A stretch of 64,000 nucleotides of DNA, from positions 124,001-188,000 of the forward strand of contig NZ_MDVN01000003.1 in the NCBI RefSeq assembly GCF_002741945.1, written 5' to 3'. Under the pieces are notes generated by a model that did no database searches, was not told the DNA's origin, and saw only the letters and a program-made list of their open reading frames with translations. Below are positions 29,225 to 36,971 of this stretch, piece after piece. The stretch comes from Gaetbulibacter sp. 4G1. Lineage in GTDB: Bacteria; Bacteroidota; Bacteroidia; Flavobacteriales; Flavobacteriaceae. Numbering within the stretch: the first letter of the stretch is position 1; each line of letters opens with the position of its first letter. Both the position numbers and the translations under genes were made by a program.

Positions 29225-29844
29225 AAAGAATATATATTAATTACTTGAACAACCCCAATAATAACTAATAAAACACCTGTAATTTTATTAACTACCAAAG
29301 CTATATTTTGAGCTTTGTTTTTAATGATTAAACTAAATCTGCTATAAAAATAAAGTGTTAGTAATTTGCCCAGATAGACACCTGCAAAAAACAAAAACAA
29401 TACACTAAATGATGATTTTAGAGATAGCATAATGTCATTGTTATTTATAAATCCGTAAACGAGAACCCAATAAATTAATACAGGTGGATTTAACAACCCT
29501 AATATAAACCCTGTAGCATATTTTGATTGTACTAACTTTCTTTTTTTAGATTGATTTATAGATTCTTTTTTAAAGAAAAGAAATATACCAATCGCTAATA
29601 ATAAAATAGTTATAAAAATTTGCACCCACATATTATTATTAAAAAAATCTTTAACCACTAAATTACAGTGTAAGGCATAATATGATAAAATAACTTCAGC
29701 TATTCCAGCTGCTACAGCAATTTTGAAAGCTTGTGAAGCATTCTGTTTTAATGTAGTGTTTATTACGGCAATATTTGAAGCACCTAGAGGTAAGGCACTT
29801 AGTATAGAAGCTAATATTCCAATTAGAAAGTAAATTAAAATCAT
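29221..29844 (-). CDS. LysE family translocator
   Basis: 207 residues with about six hydrophobic helices. The N-terminus LIYFLIGILASILSALPLGASNIAVIN and AGIAEVILSYYA match LysE/RhtB amino-acid exporters, with the family motif displaced slightly (GASN in place of GPxN). It probably exports an amino acid or small metabolite; the substrate cannot be predicted. It is separated from rpsU by a terminator. Confidence 0.85.
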   Translation of the reverse strand: MILIYFLIGILASILSALPLGASNIAVINTTLKQNASQAFKIAVAAGIAEVILSYYALHCNLVVKDFFNNNMWVQIFITILLLAIGIFLFFKKESINQSKKRKLVQSKYATGFILGLLNPPVLIYWVLVYGFINNNDIMLSLKSSFSVLFLFFAGVYLGKLLTLYFYSRFSLIIKNKAQNIALVVNKITGVLLVIIGVVQVINIYSF

Positions 29845-29877
29845 AATCCTTTTGTTGAGTAAGATTATGAAAGCTTA

Positions 29878-29922
29878 CAAAAATAAAATCCCAATTACAT
29901 GACATTGTAATTGGGATTTATA
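29878..29922 (-). terminator. Rho-independent terminator after rpsU
   Basis: Perfect 14-bp stem (29885-29898 with 29905-29918) around a six-base loop; on the minus strand it is followed by a T-rich tract. It lies 24 bases after the rpsU stop. Confidence 0.88.
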
Positions 29923-29942
29923 TATGTTGTATAAACTAGAGA

Positions 29943-30137
29943 TTAAATATCTTCTTGGTCTCTTAAGTTTTGAATGTAAGCGGCTTTCTGAATTTCGCGA
30001 CGTCTCTTAACTGATGGTTTTGTAAAGAACTGTCCATCTCTTAAGTTTTGCATCACTTTAATATTTCTGTGTTTTCTTTTGTAGCGTTTTAAAGCTCTCT
30101 CGATGTTTTCACCATCTTTAACTATTATCTTTAACAT
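29943..30137 (-). CDS. rpsU: 30S ribosomal protein S21
   Basis: 64 residues, highly basic. Begins MLKIIVKDGENIERALKRYKRK and continues with RDGQFFTKPSVKRRREIQKA, both characteristic of bacterial S21. Stand-alone gene with its own terminator, as is usual in Flavobacteriia. Confidence 0.97.
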   Translation of the reverse strand: MLKIIVKDGENIERALKRYKRKHRNIKVMQNLRDGQFFTKPSVKRRREIQKAAYIQNLRDQEDI

Positions 30138-30209
30138 AAATATAATTTATTTTATTTTCTATAAAATCTTAAAAAGGGTGACAAAGTTCAGTTTTTTTAT
30201 TAGGAAAAC

Positions 30210-32879
30210 CTAATTAATTGTATCTTCTTTCTTTTTTTTATTCCCTAACAACCCACCAAGTGCATTTTTAACAGCATCAGTAGTATTGGTTTTAGTAGAA
30301 TCTGACGATGTTTTATTGCCTCCAATTATACCTCCTAAAACATCTTTTACAGTATTGTTTTGTTCTTTTTTTAGAGAGTCTGTTTTAGTTTGATTACCCC
30401 CAATAACATCTCCAATTAAGTCTTTAACCTTGTCTTTTCCTTGATTTAATAATTTTTGCTTTTCAATTTCAATAAGTTGATTTGTTAAGTTGTTAATACC
30501 GCTTGATAAATCTGTTTTTACTATTGGACTAGTATAGGTTCCACCAATATTTGCAGTTACTGGAATAGAAATATTTTTAGCATCTTCAGTACCAATTTTA
30601 CCAATTAATTGATTTATCTCACTTCCTAAATATTTTGCTGGCACATTAAAAATGGCATTATAACTCAGGGTTTTGTCAAAACCATGAGATCCTGAGACAT
30701 CAATAATAATGTCTTCGTATTTTAACTGAAAGGGCTTTACGCTTACCTGTCCGTTGGCAAACTCCAGTTTGGTTTTTAAATCTTTTAAATCTAGTTTGTC
30801 AAAATCTATAAAGCTTATAGCACCTTCTAATTTACTGATTAAACCATTTTGGTTTTCACTAATTTTTGTGGCTAATAATTCTGCAAAAGCATCACCTGAA
30901 ACACTACTTAAATTCGGAGAAAATTCCTGATCTAAATTTCCAGACAAATTAATATTTGTATTTAATTTTCCATCAAAAAGCTTTGCAATAGGTGCTATAT
31001 TTTTAAGTAATTCTAAATCTTTAAACGATTTAGAAATATCAAATCCGTTTGCGCCTAAATTTAAATTAAAGGAAGGTGTTTCGTTTTTTGTTGAAACATC
31101 TCCAGCAATTGATAACGCACCATCAAATATGCTAGATGTCATGTTTTTTATTTTGGCTTGCTGGTCTTTTATCAAAAGCGTTCCTTTAACATCTTTCAAA
31201 TTTAAGTTGTCGTAAATTACTGTTTTTGCATTCGCATTTATGGAGCAATCCAAGAAGGCTGGAATTTTTAAAGATTCGCTATCTGAAGTCGTTTTATTTT
31301 CGGACGTTTCACTACCCTCAGTCATAAAATCACTCACTTTAAACATATTAGAGTTTACATTGAAATCTCCTTGCAAAGTGTTATCGCTTAATAAAAAACC
31401 TAATAAGTTTTTAATAGTTCCAGTAGCATTTAAATCGCTACCACCAGTTTGTGCTTTAAAGCTAGTTAATGTAACCGTTCCAGGGTTAAACGTCATGTTA
31501 GCGTTGGAAATATGAATAGGATTTACAATATCTGTTGAAGAAAATACAAAATCAGTAATATTAGCAGAACCGTTATTTTTAATACGCTCGTAAGCATTGG
31601 TTTCAATAGCCTTCATGTCGAAAGCAGTGTTGATTTTACCCTTTAAAATACCACTTAAAGCATTTTTTAATTCAATAGGATATACTTTGGTAATATTTGC
31701 TAAGTTTAAAACCCCATCGACATTGGCATTAACTAGCATATTTTTTGTGATGTTTTTTAATGTAACTGAAGATTTAAAGATATCATCATCAATTTTAAAG
31801 TTTAATTTTTGAATATCTATATAAGTGTCATCTGCATTTCCAGTTGTGTTTTTTATAGACGTGTTTATAGAAATATTACTAACGCGTTTTGGTAAGTTAG
31901 GATATTTAAACGATGCATTATTTGAAGCAATATTAATATCTAAATTAGGAATTGTTTCTTCAGAAATTAATCCTTTTATAATTCCATTTACTTTAAAGTC
32001 GCCAGTAGTTTGTACGTCTTCAATATCTTTAGAATATGCTTTAGGAATAACAGCTAAAAAGCTCTTGAAATCCGATTCTGGATTTTTAAAAGTAATATCA
32101 ATCTCTTGTCCGTTTTCAAGCTGCTGTACATAACCTTGAAATTCTAAAGGTAGATCGTTTAAAAGGCCTTTGTTTTCCTTAAAAGTGTATTTGCTGTTAT
32201 TTAAATCTAACCCAATTAAGGCGTCTAATTTAACAGGGTTGTTGCTTAAATAATTTGTGCTATCAATAGTGATGCTAATATTGGCTTCGCTTTTGGTATC
32301 TAATTCTGAGTTTTCTACTGAAAAAATACCATTTCCTTCGTGGTTTAATTCTGAAACATGTATTATAGTATTTGATGCTTCATCTAGATATGTTAATGCA
32401 CTATTGTTAATGCTGTAATCTTCAAGATTAAATGAGAAGCCGCTAGTTTCAGTCTTGTTTAAAGCATCTTCATCAGTTTTAGTAATATCGTAGTTTGTGT
32501 CACCAAATTTATTGGTTTTTAAGGTTAGTAAAGCCTCATCTATATCAATTGAATTTACAATAATGGGAGCCTCGTCAGACTTTTTAAATAACTCTTTTAT
32601 AGGCATGGTGAATGAAATATTTTTTGCAGTAGCAAAAGTTTCATCTTTAAAAGGCTCAAAATTAGTAATTACCAAATCACTTACACTTATATGCGCTTGT
32701 GGAAAACTACTAAGGAAACTTAAACTCACATCACTAAACTCTACCTTGGCATTAACATTTTCGTTAATAAAACGTTTAACCATATCTTTTATTTGGCCTT
32801 GAAAAGCAAAAGGAATAGCAATTAAAAGCGCTATAATAATAAGTAATGTAATTCCAATAATTTTAAAAACTTTTTTCAT
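30210..32879 (-). CDS. AsmA family protein
   Basis: 889 residues from the ATG at 32879 (an in-frame TTG lies 6 bases upstream). One N-terminal membrane helix (IIGITLLIIIALLIAIPFAF) is followed by the AsmA signature region (VNAKVEFSDVSLSFLSSFPQAHISVSDL). A long beta-rich repeat-groove region and an AsmA-like C-terminal domain (~640-790) follow. The family is thought to move lipids or support outer-membrane assembly from the inner membrane. The last ~90 residues contain three degenerate copies of a Gly/Asn-rich unit (IGDVIGGNQTKTDS, LGGIIGGNKTSSDS, ALGGLLGNKKKKED). Confidence 0.9.
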   Translation of the reverse strand: MKKVFKIIGITLLIIIALLIAIPFAFQGQIKDMVKRFINENVNAKVEFSDVSLSFLSSFPQAHISVSDLVITNFEPFKDETFATAKNISFTMPIKELFKKSDEAPIIVNSIDIDEALLTLKTNKFGDTNYDITKTDEDALNKTETSGFSFNLEDYSINNSALTYLDEASNTIIHVSELNHEGNGIFSVENSELDTKSEANISITIDSTNYLSNNPVKLDALIGLDLNNSKYTFKENKGLLNDLPLEFQGYVQQLENGQEIDITFKNPESDFKSFLAVIPKAYSKDIEDVQTTGDFKVNGIIKGLISEETIPNLDINIASNNASFKYPNLPKRVSNISINTSIKNTTGNADDTYIDIQKLNFKIDDDIFKSSVTLKNITKNMLVNANVDGVLNLANITKVYPIELKNALSGILKGKINTAFDMKAIETNAYERIKNNGSANITDFVFSSTDIVNPIHISNANMTFNPGTVTLTSFKAQTGGSDLNATGTIKNLLGFLLSDNTLQGDFNVNSNMFKVSDFMTEGSETSENKTTSDSESLKIPAFLDCSINANAKTVIYDNLNLKDVKGTLLIKDQQAKIKNMTSSIFDGALSIAGDVSTKNETPSFNLNLGANGFDISKSFKDLELLKNIAPIAKLFDGKLNTNINLSGNLDQEFSPNLSSVSGDAFAELLATKISENQNGLISKLEGAISFIDFDKLDLKDLKTKLEFANGQVSVKPFQLKYEDIIIDVSGSHGFDKTLSYNAIFNVPAKYLGSEINQLIGKIGTEDAKNISIPVTANIGGTYTSPIVKTDLSSGINNLTNQLIEIEKQKLLNQGKDKVKDLIGDVIGGNQTKTDSLKKEQNNTVKDVLGGIIGGNKTSSDSTKTNTTDAVKNALGGLLGNKKKKEDTIN

Positions 32880-32991
32880 AAACAAAATTTTGTCATTCCA
32901 ACTAAGGCTAGAATTTTATTAAATAAAATGTTGTTAGTTTATATACGCAAAAATTATGCTAAAAGTTGAAACGAATGGTAGCTAATACATA

Positions 32992-33738
32992 TTAATGGTC
33001 AATTTTACCTATGCTGTCTATTAAATTATTATCTTCTAAAAGATTAATCTCTTCGTTTACTTTTAAGTTGAAACGTCTTCTAAATAAATAAACGCCTAAA
33101 TACAAAAATGGTGTATCGCAAGCTGCAACTATAACTTTAAATAGAAAGCCGCTTATTAGTAATCCTTTAAAATTTGCCCAATCAATGATGCCAAAAGAGC
33201 ATAATAAAAACACAATGGTAAATGTATCGACAAATTGTGAAAACCAAGTGGAGAAGTTATTACGTAGCCATAAATGTTTTCCTTTGGTTAAACGTTTCCA
33301 GAAATGATAAATCTGTATGTCTACAAATTGAGCAAACAAATATGTTAGCATACTTGCAAAAACAGCTATCGCAGAGTTTCCAAAAACGGTGTTAAACATA
33401 TCGTCTTTTACGTAAGACCATGAAGTGGCAGGAACATGGCTTGCAACTAAAATAATTAACAGCGAAAATAATGAAGCAAAAATACCAGTAACCACAACAT
33501 CGTTAGCTCGCTTTTTACCATAAATTTCACTTATTAAATCGGTAATTAAAAAGGTAATAGGGTAAGGTAAAATACCTACCGAAATTTCAAAAAGCTTACT
33601 TCCAAAAATCTCCACATCAAATGGATACCAATAAAAGAATTTCTGAAAAATAAGATTTGAAACTACTAATGATGTTATAAATAGGGCTCCTAAAAGGATG
33701 TAAATACGTTGTGCAGCTAGCTTATCTTTTAAAGTCAT
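32992..33738 (-). CDS. Queuosine precursor transporter (VUT family)
   Basis: 248 residues with about six membrane helices. The motifs ILPYPITFLITDLISEIYGKKRA and MLTYLFAQFVDIQIYHFWKR are typical of the YhhQ/VUT family, which takes up 7-cyano-7-deazaguanine for queuosine synthesis. The assignment rests on family signatures; no other queuosine genes are in the window. Confidence 0.9.
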   Translation of the reverse strand: MTLKDKLAAQRIYILLGALFITSLVVSNLIFQKFFYWYPFDVEIFGSKLFEISVGILPYPITFLITDLISEIYGKKRANDVVVTGIFASLFSLLIILVASHVPATSWSYVKDDMFNTVFGNSAIAVFASMLTYLFAQFVDIQIYHFWKRLTKGKHLWLRNNFSTWFSQFVDTFTIVFLLCSFGIIDWANFKGLLISGFLFKVIVAACDTPFLYLGVYLFRRRFNLKVNEEINLLEDNNLIDSIGKIDH

Positions 33739-33808
33739 ATAAATTGTGAATAAATACGTCTTGTAAATATAAAGGATTAAAAATTGTTTTAGTTATTTTG
33801 CTTTCTCT

Positions 33809-34939
33809 ATGATAAAACCAACAACATTTCATATTGCATTGGGTAGTAATAAAGGAGATAAATTTAAAAACCTTCAGAATGCTATTGATGCTATTCATGC
33901 AAAAATTGGAAATATTAAACAGATTTCTAAAGTATATAAATCTCCAGCTTTTGGCTTTGAAAGTGATGATTTTTTTAACTGTTGTTTAGTCTTAGAATCT
34001 CATTTGCAACCAAAAATTGTATTAAAAGAATTATTATCTATTGAGACTGCTTTAGGACGCACACGAAAAAAAGGCGCAAATTATGAGGCGAGAACCATTG
34101 ATTTAGATATTGTTTTTGCTGAAGATAAAATTATAGACACTAAAACATTACAAGTACCACATCCAGAAATGGCGAAACGTAAGTTTGTTTTGCAACCACT
34201 TAACGATGTTGCTGCTAAAGTGAAGCACCCTAAGTTTAATAAAGAAGTATTTGTTTTGTTAGATGAATGCGAAGATGATTCTCTTTTAGAACCTATTAAT
34301 ATTTGGCTAAAAAACCCGAGTAAAGCATATGATTTTTCAAAATATAATTACATTGCTGTAGAAGGGAATATAGGTGCAGGAAAAACCAGTTTGGCAACTA
34401 AAATGGCGCATGATTTTAATGCTAAATTAATTTTAGAGCGCTTTGCAGACAACCCGTTTTTGCCAAAGTTTTATGATGATGCACAGCGTTATGCTTTTAC
34501 TTTAGAAATGTCTTTTCTTGCAGATCGATACCAGCAAATTTCTGACGATTTATCTCAGCTTGATTTGTTTAAAGATTTTATTGTGAGCGATTACGATGTT
34601 TTTAAATCACTTATTTTTTCTAAAATTACTTTAGCAGAAGATGAGTTTAATTTATACCGAAAACTATTCTATTTAATGTATAAAGACATTGCAAAGCCAG
34701 AATTGTATGTGTATTTATATCAAAATACGGAGCGTTTACAACAAAATATTAAAAAGCGTGGACGCGATTACGAACAGAATATTGCGGATGATTATTTAGA
34801 AAAAATTAATGCTGGCTATTTAGATTTTTTAAAAACTCAAAAGGATTTTAATGTAAAGATTATTGATATTTCTGATAAAGATTTTGTGGAAAATCGCGCA
34901 GACTATTTATGGGTTTTGGGAGAGATTTGTGGAGGATGA
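33809..34939 (+). CDS. folK: Fused HPPK (FolK) - deoxynucleoside kinase
   Basis: 376-residue bifunctional protein. Residues ~5-155 are 6-hydroxymethyl-7,8-dihydropterin pyrophosphokinase: HIALGSNKGDK, YKSPAFGFES, LGRTRKKGANYEARTIDLD (Asp98/Asp100) and VPHPEMAKRKFVL. Residues ~178-376 form a deoxynucleoside kinase: P-loop GNIGAGKTS (186-194), LERFADNPFLPKFY, SFLADRYQQI, SDYDVFKS and LYQNTERLQQNIKKRGRDYEQNI. It thus joins folate synthesis to nucleotide salvage. The reading frame is continuous between the domains. Confidence 0.95.
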   Translation: MIKPTTFHIALGSNKGDKFKNLQNAIDAIHAKIGNIKQISKVYKSPAFGFESDDFFNCCLVLESHLQPKIVLKELLSIETALGRTRKKGANYEARTIDLDIVFAEDKIIDTKTLQVPHPEMAKRKFVLQPLNDVAAKVKHPKFNKEVFVLLDECEDDSLLEPINIWLKNPSKAYDFSKYNYIAVEGNIGAGKTSLATKMAHDFNAKLILERFADNPFLPKFYDDAQRYAFTLEMSFLADRYQQISDDLSQLDLFKDFIVSDYDVFKSLIFSKITLAEDEFNLYRKLFYLMYKDIAKPELYVYLYQNTERLQQNIKKRGRDYEQNIADDYLEKINAGYLDFLKTQKDFNVKIIDISDKDFVENRADYLWVLGEICGG

Positions 34940-34950
34940 TTTTGAGGTGA

Positions 34951-35090
34951 GGCTTATCGTTTGGTGTATGGCTTATTGCAGAAAATCAGCATGATTTTCC
35001 GATTAAGGAAACAAGATGCAAATTGCGCAAGAATTTCCGAGTAGGAAATTCAAAAGCAATGAGCTATACACGTTGTTGTGTACAGTATTT
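34951..35090. repeat. Structured palindromic element (attC-like)
   Basis: About 120 bases with nested inverted repeats. Outer arms 34964-34979 and 35056-35071 pair at 14 of 16 positions. Inside are two perfect 8-bp hairpins (34981-34988 with 34992-34999; 35031-35038 with 35044-35051) and an 8-base palindrome ttgcgcaa (35023-35030). The right end reads cgttgttgtgtac next to the stop of the small ORF. It resembles integron-type attC/59-be or a REP-like mobile repeat. No integrase is visible. Confidence 0.55.
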
Positions 35091-35508
35091 ATTCCACTAA
35101 ATTTTTAGTCAAAGTCAGAATGTATTCTGCGTTAAATGATTTCATTTTTTTATTTAGTTCGTCACAGTCCTTCTGCTCCGCTTTTCTCAAATTGAGTTTT
35201 TCACAAATTACATCAATCAGTTCAATATCATCTAAGCCATCAATTCCGTAAACTTTATGAATGTCATCTTCTGGGTAAATTGAGAAATCATTCATCTGAA
35301 TAAATTCTCGAATTTCGTCGTGAACGACTTCTACGTGTTGCTTATCAAATCCGTTTTTTACAAGTCGGTTTATGTATTCCGTTCGAGTAAGATTTGATCG
35401 ACTTTTGTTTAATTTTCGTAACCTGTTTTCGTTTCGTTTATTTTGTATATAACTGAAAATCAACATTATAAAAACGATTCCTCCAATTATGATTAGGGTT
35501 TTATTCAT
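35089..35508 (-). CDS. Small membrane-anchored protein with ACP-like (DUF1493-like) region
   Basis: 139 residues. One N-terminal membrane helix (LIIIGGIVFIMLIFSYI) precedes a basic linker. Then a segment IYPEDDIHKVYGIDGLDDIELIDVI resembles the helix II region of acyl carrier proteins and DUF1493 proteins. The serine that normally carries phosphopantetheine (GxDSL) is Gly here (GIDGLD), so it should not be loaded. The similarity is read by eye and uncertain. Its stop is next to the structured repeat element; this and its different codon flavour suggest an acquired cassette-like gene. Confidence 0.6.
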   Translation of the reverse strand: MNKTLIIIGGIVFIMLIFSYIQNKRNENRLRKLNKSRSNLTRTEYINRLVKNGFDKQHVEVVHDEIREFIQMNDFSIYPEDDIHKVYGIDGLDDIELIDVICEKLNLRKAEQKDCDELNKKMKSFNAEYILTLTKNLVE

Positions 35509-35615
35509 ATTACATACAGCTTGAATTATATGACGTCATTTTAATGACTTATATCAGTCAATAAACAAAATTAGATTTTTTTGAGCATAGAATAAAGTTT
35601 AAAAAAAGAGCTGAT

Positions 35616-36275
35616 TTAAAAAACTTTAAACAATGTCGTTACAATACGCCCCTTACTATTTTCTAAAAGATACTCTCCAAGTTGTTTTTCTTCTTTAATT
35701 TTAAAATTGAAAGGAGCTTCCAGTACATTAACGCCACTATTTTGTTTTAGTCTAATGCCTTGTCCAGTAATAATATTTTTGTTTGGAACAAAGTTGCCTA
35801 ATGGGATATGATCGGTTAAAATGACATATTTATAATGCTTTATCTTTTTAACAACTTTTTGTATTTCTGTATTAGATAAATGCTGTAATACCTGTCTTAA
35901 TATAATGCAATCTCCTTTAGGAAACTCATCTTTTGTAATGTCTAAACAATAAAACTCTAAGTTATCTTCTTTATATAATTTTTTGTTTCTATTAATAAGA
36001 GTTTCAACAATATCAATAGCAATATACTTTTTAGAATATTTGGTTAGGTGTTTTCCAATATTGAAATCTCCACAACCTAGATCGCAAACTACTAAAGGTG
36101 GATTTTGAGATTCTAAAAAATCAGTTAAAACTTTTAAATAAGGGTCTATAATTTTTGGATCGTGCGAACCTGCTCCAGAATAAAAATCGAATGTTGTACC
36201 ACCCCAAAGATTCTTTTCATAAATCTGGGTCATCACATCTTTTGTAGGCCAAGGTTTCTTTGTTTTTTTAGACAC
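35616..36275 (-). CDS. Class I SAM-dependent methyltransferase
   Basis: About 219 residues using the GTG at 36275 (MSKKTKKPWPTKDVM), which overlaps the upstream stop by 8 bases; the longer ORF from 36311 would overlap it by 44. SAM-binding motif I is VVCDLGCGDFNIG, the acidic end of strand 2 is YIAIDIVE, and motif IV region is DCIILRQVLQHLS. The substrate is unknown. Translation is likely coupled to the SpoU-type RNA methyltransferase. Confidence 0.83.
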   Translation of the reverse strand: MSKKTKKPWPTKDVMTQIYEKNLWGGTTFDFYSGAGSHDPKIIDPYLKVLTDFLESQNPPLVVCDLGCGDFNIGKHLTKYSKKYIAIDIVETLINRNKKLYKEDNLEFYCLDITKDEFPKGDCIILRQVLQHLSNTEIQKVVKKIKHYKYVILTDHIPLGNFVPNKNIITGQGIRLKQNSGVNVLEAPFNFKIKEEKQLGEYLLENSKGRIVTTLFKVF

Positions 36276-36804
36276 TCTCTTTAAGTTTGCTAAACACATC
36301 CCAAATAACAATCCCGCAACTTACAGAGATGTTTAAAGAATGTTTTGTGCCAAATTGTGGAATTTCAATAACAACATCACTAATATTAACCACATCTTGC
36401 GCTACACCTTTTACTTCGTTTCCAAAAATAAGAGCGTATTTAGTATTGGGTTCAACTTTAAAATCGTTTAACATGGTAGCGTTTTCTGCTTGCTCTATAG
36501 AACAAATCTTTACGTTTTCATTTTTTAATTTTTCAACTAAATCAAGCGTGTTTTTTGCATATTCCCAAGCCACTGTTTCGGTGCTTCCTAGTGCCGTTTT
36601 GTGAATGTCTTTATGTGGTGGTTTTGCAGTAATGCCACAGAGGTAAATTTTTTCAATTAAAAAAGCATCGCTTGTTCTAAAAACTGAACCAATGTTGTTT
36701 AAACTTCTAATATTATCAAGTATAATAATTAAAGGTGTTTTTTCTACGCTTTTAAAAGCATCAACACTTAATCTATCTAATTCGCTATTTTTAAGTTTAC
36801 GCAT
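36268..36804 (-). CDS. TrmH/SpoU family RNA 2'-O-methyltransferase
   Basis: 178 residues from the ATG at 36804 (MRKLKNSELDRL); an in-frame TTG lies 9 bases upstream. SPOUT knot motifs are clear: motif 1 LDNIRSLNNIGSVFRTSDAF, motif 2 YALIFGNEVKGVAQDV, motif 3 IPQFGTKHSLNISVSCGIVIW. It should methylate a ribose in tRNA or rRNA, but the target is unknown. Its 3' end overlaps the next methyltransferase gene. Confidence 0.92.
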   Translation of the reverse strand: MRKLKNSELDRLSVDAFKSVEKTPLIIILDNIRSLNNIGSVFRTSDAFLIEKIYLCGITAKPPHKDIHKTALGSTETVAWEYAKNTLDLVEKLKNENVKICSIEQAENATMLNDFKVEPNTKYALIFGNEVKGVAQDVVNISDVVIEIPQFGTKHSLNISVSCGIVIWDVFSKLKESV

Positions 36805-36971
36805 TGCAAACAATTGTTTTTTTTATTTCTGTGAAGATAGAAATCTTTTTTGTTGAAATCTCACTCTAATTGTAGATAACTTCTAAAAAATCAACTTCAA
36901 AAAACATGAAATTAATGGTACATTGCATGCTACAATTTTGTCAAAAATAACATTAATAAATAACTTTTCCA

